Part shown: positions 18,537-27,026 of the stretch, piece after piece
Numbering within the stretch: position 1 is the stretch's first letter
Layout: the number at the start of each line of letters is the position of its first letter
Assembly: GCA_902788605.1 (NCBI GenBank)
Contig: CADAKX010000027.1
Location: 1-64,000, forward strand
Direction: 5' to 3'
DNA length: 64,000 bases
Source: an uncultured Prevotellaceae bacterium
GTDB taxonomy: Bacteria > Bacteroidota > Bacteroidia > Bacteroidales > Bacteroidaceae
Translations under genes and position numbers: made by a program
Notes under the pieces: generated by a model
Seen by the model: the letters and a program-made list of their open reading frames with translations, nothing else
The model's database searches: none
What the model was told of the DNA's origin: nothing

Positions 18537-19412
18537 ATGAAAGGTATTGTATTAGCGGGAGGCAGCGGAACACGTCTCTACCCCATCACGAAGGGCATCT
18601 CAAAGCAGTTGATTCCCATCTTCGACAAGCCCATGATTTATTATCCGGTATCAGCACTGATGCTGGCTGGCATACGTGATATTCTCATCATTTCTACCCC
18701 ACACGATCTGCCTGGATTCAAGCGTCTGCTGGGCGACGGACACGAGCTGGGTGTTCGTTTTGAGTATGCCGAGCAGCCTTCACCCGACGGACTGGCCCAG
18801 GCATTCATCATCGGTGAGAAATTTATTGGTGACGACTGTGCTTGCCTCGTATTGGGCGATAATATTTTCTATGGTTCGGGCTTCAGTGGCCTACTCCGCG
18901 AGAGTGTTGAGAATGCCGAGAAAAACGGTCTGGCTACGGTCTTTGGCTATTATGTCAACGATCCAGAGCGCTATGGCGTGGCAGAGTTTGACAAGGACGG
19001 TAACTGCCTGAGCATCGAAGAAAAGCCTCAGAAGCCTAAGTCCAACTACGCCGTGGTGGGTTTGTATTTCTATCCCAACAGCGTGGTGAACATTGCCAAG
19101 AACATCAAGCCCAGCGCTCGCGGAGAGTTGGAAATTACCACCGTCAATCAGGAATACCTGGCACAGAAGAAACTGAAGGTGCAGACCTTGCAGCGTGGCT
19201 TCGCTTGGCTCGACACGGGTACGCATGACTCTTTGGCGGAAGCCAGCACCTTTATCGAGGTCATCGAGAAGCGTCAGGGGCTGAAGGTGGCTTGTCTGGA
19301 GGAGATTGCCTATAAGAAAGGTTGGATTGACAAAGAACAAATAAAAGAACTGGCCAAGCCGATGTTGAAAAACGGCTATGGCCAGTACTTGATGCAACTC
19401 GCAGAAGACTAG
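18537..19412 (+). CDS. rfbA: Glucose-1-phosphate thymidylyltransferase
   Basis: Makes dTDP-glucose from dTTP and glucose-1-phosphate, the first step of dTDP-rhamnose and related sugar synthesis. The product has 291 residues as is usual. The nucleotide-binding [18 protein letters not shown] opens the protein, [12 protein letters not shown] follows, and the substrate loop VLGDNIFYG lies near residue 110, with [15 protein letters not shown] and [13 protein letters not shown] further on. rfbB, rfbC and rfbD are not adjacent. It plausibly supplies donors for the glycosyltransferases at the left end of the window, though it is not linked to them. Confidence 0.96.
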   Translation: MKGIVLAGGSGTRLYPITKGISKQLIPIFDKPMIYYPVSALMLAGIRDILIISTPHDLPGFKRLLGDGHELGVRFEYAEQPSPDGLAQAFIIGEKFIGDDCACLVLGDNIFYGSGFSGLLRESVENAEKNGLATVFGYYVNDPERYGVAEFDKDGNCLSIEEKPQKPKSNYAVVGLYFYPNSVVNIAKNIKPSARGELEITTVNQEYLAQKKLKVQTLQRGFAWLDTGTHDSLAEASTFIEVIEKRQGLKVACLEEIAYKKGWIDKEQIKELAKPMLKNGYGQYLMQLAED

Positions 19413-19435
19413 TCTGCTACGTTGTTTATCCTATA

Positions 19436-19473
19436 GAAGGAAGGTCTTACTTAACAAAGACCTTCCTTTTTTC
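19436..19473 (+). terminator. Intrinsic terminator of rfbA
   Basis: GGAAGGTCTT and AAGACCTTCC form a 10-bp stem followed by six T. It overlaps the last codons of the convergent protease gene that ends at 19447. Confidence 0.8.
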
Positions 19474-22017
19474 TTGTCCCTGACGGATGATATAGAAGCC
19501 GGGCTTGGTCATGTTCTGCACACGACGCCCATCAAGGGTAAAGATGCTTCTCTGCTGAGTGTCGTTCTCTGTCTGAAGAATACCATTGATAATCTGCGAC
19601 TCCTCCGGACTCTTCACCAAAGCCAACTCATAAAGAATCTTTCCATTGCTGACTGTATTCAGCAGAATACCTGTCACATCGAACTTCTTGCCTGCATAGC
19701 TCTTGGGCATAGTCAATTGATTCTTAGTGAGGCCAAAGGTATTATAGACTCGAATTGAGACAGAATCTCCCATGAGGAATACGCCCTTAAGACCTTCTAC
19801 AGTGGTGCTCTTCATCTCAGCACCTGCAATCGTCACCAAGTCAGAATAGTAGGATTTATTCACTTGATCGACAGCAAGGACATGGGGTTCTGCAGCGTCA
19901 CCCTCTATAACGCTGATGTTGGCACTATTGTCCACACCTTCATCAGCCAGCAACTGAGCAATCTCATTGGCCACACTGGGCTTACCAGCAATGAATCCAT
20001 TCAACACATCATTGGCCTTGACGTTCAAACCAGTATTCACGAGTGCTATGCTACCCACGAAGTCACGGACATAGATATCCTGATCATGCACATAGAGCAC
20101 CTGGGCATCGGCAAGCAACAGTTTTCCGAACTCGCCATCCTCAACGGTCTTGACAGCTCCGATATTGGCATACTCTGTCAATTCACTCACCGTAATCTGA
20201 CAAGTGGCTTTCAGCGCATCGTTACCATTAGCAATCACCGTGATGTTAGCAGTACCCACGCCAACAGCTGTCACCACGCCATTCTCATCAACAGTAGCCA
20301 CAGCCTCATTGTCAGAAGACCAAGCCAGCGTACAAGGTGCTGTCTCCGGATAGCACTCCACCTCAAGCTTATAGCTTAAGCCCACGTGCATCTCTGCCGT
20401 CTCAAGCATTTTCACACTGGTGAGGATGTTGACATCAATCACATCAAAGGTAATCACGCCATTCGTCTCCTTGATATTCTCAAGACCAAAGGGAGACTCC
20501 TTGCCTTTCCAAGTCTTCAGATTGGCGGGTGATGTCTGGTTATTCAACTTCTTCACCTTCTTGGTGCCAGGGAATGGGTCTGAATCGGTATCGCCAGATT
20601 TACTTCCTCCAGCACGCAGCAACTCGAAATAGTTATGCGAAGGGTTCGCATTGACCCTATTGTCAGTCCAGACTTGCGTATTCGTAGAGTCAACGCGGAA
20701 CACCAGCATACCATGTCCTGGTACATATTTGTTCCACTTATCTTTCTGACGGTTCTCCAAAAGGAAATACTCCTTCTTTTCACGGGTATTCAGTCTCAGG
20801 CCCGTATTCGTTGACACATTCTGGAGCGTGTAAGAACCAACGTTATCAATCACTTCTGGCGTAGCGAAGCCAACAGCATATCGCTCATAGAGCGAATAAC
20901 CAACGGGCGTACGACTGTAATTATGGTAACTGCCTCCGGACATGATATCCCACTCTCCAGGATGATGACTTTCGCCACCCGATTCTTCATAATCAGTATC
21001 ATAGGCGTCCATCAAGCCAAGCACATGACTAAACTCATGACAGATGGTGCCAATGCCATCAATAATGGCATATCCCTGCTGTTCCCATCCATACAGTTCG
21101 GTGGAACAAGCATAGCGTCCCAATCGGACACCATCTTTCCACACCCAGTCATAGGTCTGAGGATTGTACACAGAACTGGCATGCGGCCAGATATAACGCT
21201 CATCGTTTCCGCCATAGTTAGAACCATAACCAGCAAAGATAAAATAGATCATGTCGACCATGCCGTCATTATCACGATCATAGTCCTTGAAATTTACCTT
21301 TGAATCTGCAGCTTTGACAGCATCATTAATCAGCTGAGCTGCATTCTTAACGCCATTAGCATAATACTGATTTCTGTTCACCTTGACGGGACCTACTACA
21401 TCAAATTCGGGTTTAAACAGGCCACACGAGATATCATTAAAATAGTCGTGAACACTACCTGTGAAAGGATACTGAGAACTGAAACCACCGTATTCTTCGG
21501 CATTCGCAATATCATTGGCTATGGTAGCGTAGTCCTCGCGTGAGAAGCTCTTGTCACTAAACTCCACCAGAATAATCAGGCCACGGAAATTGTTATAGTC
21601 ATACTGGGGGGCACGTTTCACGACTGCTTGACGAGCCTGAGCACGACGAGTCAACTCCCTACTCTTCTCTTCGCTCACGGCCTTCGTCATCTTCGGTGTC
21701 TGGTATTTATTAACACCAGCCAGATAGGCCTTTTCTGAAGAAGTACGCTCACTGGCATCGTGAGCCACAAAACGTGTGGGGGTCAACTGTCCATCCTTCA
21801 GTTCGGCATAGACATATCGATTCTGCGCATCCTTCACCACAGAATAGCCATCTGTGGTGGTATTAAAATGCAGATACTCGTCGCCATGTAATCTAATGGT
21901 TACGGTTGTTCCGTCGGGCTGTTTCATCTTCACAGCCCCTTTTTGTGCTGGCACAGCCAATGCACATTGAATACCTAAGGCAATGGCAAATGTCAAAGAA
22001 ATTATTGTCTTTTTCAT
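19447..22017 (-). CDS. Secreted M6-family metalloprotease with Big2 domain and C-terminal sorting-like tail
   Basis: About 856 residues. ATG 22017 gives a signal peptide (MKKTIISLTFAIALGIQCALA). A propeptide-like region is followed by the catalytic domain with the zinc motif HEFSHVLGLMDAYD near residue 320 and GEWDIMSGG after it, typical of immune-inhibitor-A-like M6 peptidases. A bacterial Ig-like domain (WSSDNEAVATVDENGVVTAVG) lies near residue 580. The C-terminus ends FTLDGRRVQNMTKPGFYIIR... KVFVK, resembling a type IX secretion-type tail. It probably degrades extracellular protein. The promoter is at 22038-22069. Confidence 0.87.
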   Translation of the reverse strand: MKKTIISLTFAIALGIQCALAVPAQKGAVKMKQPDGTTVTIRLHGDEYLHFNTTTDGYSVVKDAQNRYVYAELKDGQLTPTRFVAHDASERTSSEKAYLAGVNKYQTPKMTKAVSEEKSRELTRRAQARQAVVKRAPQYDYNNFRGLIILVEFSDKSFSREDYATIANDIANAEEYGGFSSQYPFTGSVHDYFNDISCGLFKPEFDVVGPVKVNRNQYYANGVKNAAQLINDAVKAADSKVNFKDYDRDNDGMVDMIYFIFAGYGSNYGGNDERYIWPHASSVYNPQTYDWVWKDGVRLGRYACSTELYGWEQQGYAIIDGIGTICHEFSHVLGLMDAYDTDYEESGGESHHPGEWDIMSGGSYHNYSRTPVGYSLYERYAVGFATPEVIDNVGSYTLQNVSTNTGLRLNTREKKEYFLLENRQKDKWNKYVPGHGMLVFRVDSTNTQVWTDNRVNANPSHNYFELLRAGGSKSGDTDSDPFPGTKKVKKLNNQTSPANLKTWKGKESPFGLENIKETNGVITFDVIDVNILTSVKMLETAEMHVGLSYKLEVECYPETAPCTLAWSSDNEAVATVDENGVVTAVGVGTANITVIANGNDALKATCQITVSELTEYANIGAVKTVEDGEFGKLLLADAQVLYVHDQDIYVRDFVGSIALVNTGLNVKANDVLNGFIAGKPSVANEIAQLLADEGVDNSANISVIEGDAAEPHVLAVDQVNKSYYSDLVTIAGAEMKSTTVEGLKGVFLMGDSVSIRVYNTFGLTKNQLTMPKSYAGKKFDVTGILLNTVSNGKILYELALVKSPEESQIINGILQTENDTQQRSIFTLDGRRVQNMTKPGFYIIRQGQEKRKVFVK

Positions 22018-22037
22018 AAATCTAGTATTTGAGTTCG

Positions 22038-22069
22038 CAAAGGTAACACTTTTTTTCAATATAACCAAG
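22038..22069 (-). promoter_or_regulatory. Promoter of the M6 protease gene
   Basis: Minus-strand TACCTTTG (22038-22045) and CTTG (22066-22069), 20 bp apart. The palindrome array starts about 80 bp further upstream. Confidence 0.55.
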
Positions 22070-22149
22070 TACTATCTCAATTTGTTTAGTCTAAAATAGC
22101 TATTTTTAAGGAGATAGAAACATAGAAAGAGTACATATCAATTCTTTTT

Positions 22150-22223
22150 TCACGACGTGAAAATAAATAATCACGCCGTGAAATAATAAAATCACGTCGT
22201 GGTTTTAGTTAATCACGACGTGA
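22150..22223. repeat. Array of four 11-bp palindromes at exact 21-bp period
   Basis: Copies start at 22150, 22171, 22192 and 22213: TCACGACGTGA, TCACGCCGTGA, TCACGTCGTGG and TCACGACGTGA. Variation is confined to the central base and one end base, while the 10-bp AT-rich spacers differ. The exact 21-bp step is two helical turns, so all sites face the same side of the DNA. This looks like cooperative operator sites for a dimeric regulator. The last two sites overlap a plus-strand promoter (22203-22234). Confidence 0.85.
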
Positions 22224-22234
22224 TTATAACTTTG
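22203..22234 (+). promoter_or_regulatory. Possible plus-strand promoter overlapping the palindrome array
   Basis: TAACTTTG at 22227-22234 with TTTT/TTTA at 22203-22207 about 19 bp upstream. A transcript from here would run antisense into the 3' end of the 22315-24381 gene. Confidence 0.4.
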
Positions 22235-22263
22235 ATACGTTATATCGAATCTTTTATAATACG

Positions 22264-22291
22264 AAAAAAGGGAAGACCCTATGGCCTTCCC
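22264..22291 (-). terminator. Intrinsic terminator of the SusC/SusD operon
   Basis: On the minus strand GGGAAG pairs with CTTCCC and is followed by six T, shortly after the stop at 22315. Confidence 0.75.
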
Positions 22292-22314
22292 TTCTATATA
22301 GTCAGTGAAATAAA

Positions 22315-24381
22315 TTACTTCACGATGAACTTCTTGCCGTCGCGAACAACAAGACCCTTCTTGCCGTTAACCTGGCGACCGCTCAGGTCATAGGTCTTAC
22401 CGTTGGCAACCTTAGAGGTTACAACAGTCTGTACGCCCTCAGTAGCACCCTGAGAAACAGTAACCTCAAGCTTAGCACCACGCTGAGCAAATACGAACTT
22501 ACCAGTACGGCCAGATACACCCTCGGGCAGAGCTTCAGCAGTAAAGGTCAAATCGAAGCCCCATGCTTCATCTGTATAAGACTCGTTTGCGATATTCACC
22601 TCTACCCAATCAGGATAATCCTCATTCTCTAGCCAAAGCATGGTAGTTTTATTTTCATTATCATCAAACGTACAGAACATAGGATAGATGCCATCAACAC
22701 GGGCAGTACCACCTTCAGCAGGAATCACCAAATCGGTAGGATTCTCTGTGTGCAGATAACCATAAGTGGCATTATTGAAGCCAACTAGGCATACACCTGT
22801 GTTACTCCAACCAGCACCTCTGTACTCAGTTTCTCCTGAAACAATTGCATAGGTAGAAGAATAACCTGTAGTCAGTGATGATGAAACGATAATAGGTCTG
22901 CCAGAGAAGGTCTCATTGTCCCAACCATCAATTACAATAGCAAATTCCTCATCAAGAAGGAGATAGTCAAGATCAGAAGTCATACCAAACTCATCCTCAA
23001 CATAGAAGCTATTAAAATTAACACGGGTAAACAAGGAACCAGTTTCAACTTCCTTATCGCAATCAGACTGAGCAATAACCTCGCCCAAAGAGAACACACC
23101 GTTCACATCACGATGAGCCTTGCAGATCTTAGCTGTCATGTTCAGCTCTTTTCCTGAAGCAACAGCAAACTGATAAATGGCAATGTTAACACCCGTAAAG
23201 TAGAGAGGTGCTGAGGGCTTTCCCTGATAGTAAATCATAGCAGAACAACCTGCAGGATTCAAAAGAGAAAGTTCGTTAGCAGAATTAGCTTTTGTGAAAG
23301 TACAGGTAGGAGAGCTGCCATCATCCCATGAATCGGCATCACCACCTGCCGTCCATACGCCCTCATTCCATGCAAAGGGAGTAGAAGAAGCGCCTTGGTA
23401 AGTAGAAACAAGTGTAGCAGGAGAATAGTAGCCAGTTGTTACAGGGAATGTGAAATCCTTGGCTGAACCGGTAATAGCATCTGCAGTTGGAACAAACTGC
23501 TTAGCTGCAGCATCATACTCAACGGCCTGAACAGACCATGCGTATGAATCGCAGTCGATGTCTGTTCTATTCGTCAAAGTAATATTTGTAAAAGCAGGCA
23601 TCAACACATTATCATAGTAATTACCATTCACGTTACATCCGGGATGCAAGAAGAATGACTCGGGTTCATAGCCGGCAACAGGAGTTACTACCTGACCCTC
23701 CATAAAATATTTCACCTTCTCAATATCCAAGACCAAGCCAAGATATGGGCCATCCTTCAAAAGGCTGAATTCATTGGCAGAGAAAGCAGAGTAAGCAATA
23801 TCCTCACCCTCAATAGTGTTGAGAGAGCCATCTTCACCCAAGGTCAATACAATTGAACCATCTTCAGATGTCCAGCTATGAATAAAATAGTAGATCTTTT
23901 CACCAGTCTGTGACTCACCACTTACAACGCACTGAGGAGCAACAGTAAGTGTATTTCCTGAAACTTCGCACTTAACAGCGATCGCTTCCAAAGAACTCCA
24001 TTCTGAAGGCAGGGGAATCATGTCAATCAAATATGTAGTACCTTTTTCTACAGCTGTTTGCATCACCCATTTTGCAGGCTCCTGCGTCTGGTAATTACGA
24101 CCAGTTCCATTGTAAACACCCTGCAAGGCTGCTGCTTTACGAGGAGTCGATGAGCTGATATTATTGGTAGCAGCCAACTTCACAAAATTAGTAGCAGGTG
24201 CAGCCTTCTTTACATATTGGCTGATACCAGCAGCAACAGGTTTGTTCACATAGGTTTTCATGGTACCTTTGTTCACAACTTGTGTTCTTGACTTAGCAGG
24301 CATATTCTGTCTGCCAAGAGTCTGAGCTACTGACGAGCCCGCCAGCAGTACAGCAATTGAGAAAAGGAAAAATTTCTTCAT
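22315..24381 (-). CDS. Secreted protein of unknown function with C-terminal sorting-like tail
   Basis: A 688-residue protein with a signal peptide (MKKFFLFSIAVLLAGSSVAQ). The body is beta-rich with no recognised enzyme motif. A BACON- or Ig-like segment precedes the end (DLVIPAEGGTARVDG near 560, to KLEVTVSQG), and the C-terminus is YDLSGRQVNGKKGLVVRDGKKFIVK-like, resembling type IX secretion tails. It is the last gene of the SusC/SusD operon, 41 nt after the DUF4302 gene. A surface ligand-binding or cargo role is an inference from context. Confidence 0.7.
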   Translation of the reverse strand: MKKFFLFSIAVLLAGSSVAQTLGRQNMPAKSRTQVVNKGTMKTYVNKPVAAGISQYVKKAAPATNFVKLAATNNISSSTPRKAAALQGVYNGTGRNYQTQEPAKWVMQTAVEKGTTYLIDMIPLPSEWSSLEAIAVKCEVSGNTLTVAPQCVVSGESQTGEKIYYFIHSWTSEDGSIVLTLGEDGSLNTIEGEDIAYSAFSANEFSLLKDGPYLGLVLDIEKVKYFMEGQVVTPVAGYEPESFFLHPGCNVNGNYYDNVLMPAFTNITLTNRTDIDCDSYAWSVQAVEYDAAAKQFVPTADAITGSAKDFTFPVTTGYYSPATLVSTYQGASSTPFAWNEGVWTAGGDADSWDDGSSPTCTFTKANSANELSLLNPAGCSAMIYYQGKPSAPLYFTGVNIAIYQFAVASGKELNMTAKICKAHRDVNGVFSLGEVIAQSDCDKEVETGSLFTRVNFNSFYVEDEFGMTSDLDYLLLDEEFAIVIDGWDNETFSGRPIIVSSSLTTGYSSTYAIVSGETEYRGAGWSNTGVCLVGFNNATYGYLHTENPTDLVIPAEGGTARVDGIYPMFCTFDDNENKTTMLWLENEDYPDWVEVNIANESYTDEAWGFDLTFTAEALPEGVSGRTGKFVFAQRGAKLEVTVSQGATEGVQTVVTSKVANGKTYDLSGRQVNGKKGLVVRDGKKFIVK

Positions 24382-24422
24382 AATTAATATAATTTATAAA
24401 GTTAATAATGTTCCAATGAATG

Positions 24423-25752
24423 TTATTTTGCACAATTAAAGGTCAGACCTCCTGAAAGAGAAGTAAACTTAGCACCAGTAGGAAGGAAATAGTCATTGGG
24501 CACTACATCATATGTTCCAACGTAATACTTCGCCATCTCCACTGCAAGAGTATACATGTCGGCAGCCTTCTTAACAATGGCATCCATGTTCTTATCGCAA
24601 GCAGGTTCTTCTGCCATAGACATGTCAAACTGTCCGTATTTCAAACGAGCTAGCGCCATCTCAAGACCTACAGTATTGGTCTTCGTCTTTTGTGCGTTGG
24701 TATAGAAGGTCATAACCAAACCACTAACTGCGCCACCGCCAGTACTCTTACCCAGACCTACACTTTTAAGTGACCAACGAGAATCAAACTTTTTAATTTC
24801 AGTATCAATCTGAGATAATAATGATTTCTGCTCGTCAGTATACTCTGTGTCGTCAAAGTTCCATATATCGGTTCTTGACACCATATATTTATCCCAGCAA
24901 GCAACCACCTTTACCTTGCCATCTTCATTCAGAAGGCAAGTTGAGTCACTGCTCATCTTAAACTCCTGGAATGCAGCATCTGCGAGAGAATCGGGACGCT
25001 CCAGACGGAAACGTCTTCTTCTGCAAAGGATCAGTAATGCGCTCACCATAAACAAACAGGCCTTTGTAAAGATCAGCAAAGTACATCGTATCCTTGTCAT
25101 TGATTACATAATGACTTGGCAGTGTAGAAGTAGCAATATGATTCTTCATTGCCTTTGTGTCAGCAATATACTGCTGCCAAGGACGATCACAGGGAATCAG
25201 ACGGCTGATAGCGCCATGACGCTCGCCATAGAACTGCATTTCATCATCAGTCAGTTTCTTGAGAACCAGGTTCTGGTCACCATACATACCCTCACCATCG
25301 TTAACAAGCGAACCTGGAGCCTTGGAGGGATCTACAGGATCAACAAAAACGGTAAGAATGTCGTTCCATGTATTGAATGACAGCACAGAACCTTCCTCAG
25401 AAAGCATATCATAGTAACTGTTACTCTCAGTATACTTATTGGCATTGCCATTACGCAGGAACCTGTGGTCGCTGGCCAATGTTACAGCACCATTCTTATA
25501 GAAACGACCAAAGAGGTTGAAGCCCTCAAAGTTGTAGTCATCAGTACCAGAGACGAAATACTGGATAACCCAGCCATTCTTGTCTGCTGCACTCTGCTCA
25601 ACCAAACGGTTCTTAATATTCTCATTCTGATGAGTGACACGCAACGAAGCACTCTCATCAAAATACTCATCCTGCTCAAACGAGCAACTGGTCGTGAGAG
25701 CCGTAGCCATCATGAAGGCCGGAAGCGTGAGAAATATTTTCTTATATGTCAT
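24423..25752 (-). pseudogene. DUF4302 lipoprotein, frameshifted
   Basis: Two overlapping frames encode one protein. The first (from ATG 25752) has a lipoprotein signal with TTSCSFEQDEYFDESASLR, then DUF4302-type sequence up to ITDPLQKKTF. The second continues with RLERPDSLADAAFQEF to a stop at 24423. Joining them needs removal of one base in the TTT at 25009-25011, giving about 442 residues. The change may be a real mutation, a sequencing error or, less likely, +1 slippage at TTT-CCG. DUF4302 proteins accompany SusC/SusD pairs with zinc metallopeptidases; their function is unknown. Confidence 0.75.
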
Positions 25753-25780
25753 AATTGTCTTTCTTTCTGTGATTCAACGT

Positions 25781-27016
25781 TTATTTCAGGTCATAAATGG
25801 TCACATTGTCCTTGACGAAGTCGTTCACCTTATCCTGGCGCAAGCGAACCTCATTGCGGATTTTGAACAGGTCAAGCCCCCATTTCTCCTTATACCATTT
25901 CTGAGCAATCTGCAATTTCTTCAGAATGGCATTAATACCAGCAGCCTTATCCTCAACATCATCCTTTACCCATTTATCAAGATAATCTCTGAAAGAAGTA
26001 AAAGTAGCTACTTTCTCGAACTTCAAAGTGGCCTCGCTCTTTTCACGAGCTTCACTCAAATGGAAATCTGGTACATAACGACCAGTCTCCGTATACTCTT
26101 TTTCATTGTCTGCCTTAGATAACTCCTTGTAAATAGAGAAGTTATTCCAAACCTTATTTGGATTATAAAAATCACGAATACCAAGAGAATCAATCAACTC
26201 ATACACAGCTTCTTTGTCACCAGCTTTCACGCCACCATTCAAACAGGCTTCAATAATCGTGGTCATCCAACGATAGTCTGTATCAGTGATGGTGCAAGAC
26301 AGAGTCTCCACAAAGTCCTCATAGGTCGCAGAAGAACCATAGTGGGTCAGATAACCCAGCATGTGAGTCTCGATAGAGTCACGCTTCTGCCAGTCACGTG
26401 GCTGATAAGTTCCAGAAGTAACCTGACCAAAGGCAACAGGATAACTCTTTGTCTGGTGCAGAATATGTGAGAACTCATGGTGCATCACATGGAACTGGTC
26501 CTTGTTCAACTGGTCCATATCCACATCCGTGTAAGGAGTCTCAGGAGTCCAGTACTTCATGTTGTTCACATTAATCAGCGTGATCTTCACACCTGCCGAT
26601 GCATAACCCAGCGTCTCAGTACCTGTTGAAGGAGCATAAGCAGCAGAGCCGATATAGTGGAACATACGGGGACCATACTTCTTCATGAAATCCTCGCCAC
26701 CATATTTATTATATACATCATAGAACAGATACTTAATGAAGTGACTCAGCAACTGTGACTTCTTGTAGTCAGCAGGGGTGAGCTGATAATCCATGTTAGA
26801 TGCAGGGAGATTAAACTTATACTGAATCTCCGTATTATAAGGCACCACGAAGTTGTCGTAAAGCCACTGGTCAAACGGAGCTGTTGCTGATGTGGTATCA
26901 ACAGCACCAACAGTCGTATCAAAGATGGTGCTTGTGAAGTCATCATCATTGCTACATGACGACATGGTTAAACCCATGCTGGTAGCCAGGAAGAAATATA
27001 ATATCTTTTTCATCAT
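25781..27016 (-). CDS. SusD-linked putative zinc metallopeptidase lipoprotein
   Basis: A 411-residue lipoprotein (MMKKILYFFLATSMGLTMSSCSNDD, lipobox cysteine near 22). The zinc-binding motif HHEFSHILHQ lies near residue 180 and a downstream ED-rich helix with DFVETLSC may supply the third ligand. This matches the putative zinc-binding metallopeptidase family found next to SusC/SusD pairs in Bacteroidales. It lies 10 nt after susD and is followed by the DUF4302 gene. It probably cleaves a protein or peptide on the cell surface; the substrate is unknown. Confidence 0.83.
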   Translation of the reverse strand: MMKKILYFFLATSMGLTMSSCSNDDDFTSTIFDTTVGAVDTTSATAPFDQWLYDNFVVPYNTEIQYKFNLPASNMDYQLTPADYKKSQLLSHFIKYLFYDVYNKYGGEDFMKKYGPRMFHYIGSAAYAPSTGTETLGYASAGVKITLINVNNMKYWTPETPYTDVDMDQLNKDQFHVMHHEFSHILHQTKSYPVAFGQVTSGTYQPRDWQKRDSIETHMLGYLTHYGSSATYEDFVETLSCTITDTDYRWMTTIIEACLNGGVKAGDKEAVYELIDSLGIRDFYNPNKVWNNFSIYKELSKADNEKEYTETGRYVPDFHLSEAREKSEATLKFEKVATFTSFRDYLDKWVKDDVEDKAAGINAILKKLQIAQKWYKEKWGLDLFKIRNEVRLRQDKVNDFVKDNVTIYDLK

Positions 27017-27026
27017 TATCTACTTT

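Noticed and set aside
22150..22223. CRISPR array
   Set aside because: Repeat units are 11 bp with 10-bp spacers, far below CRISPR dimensions, and no cas genes are near.
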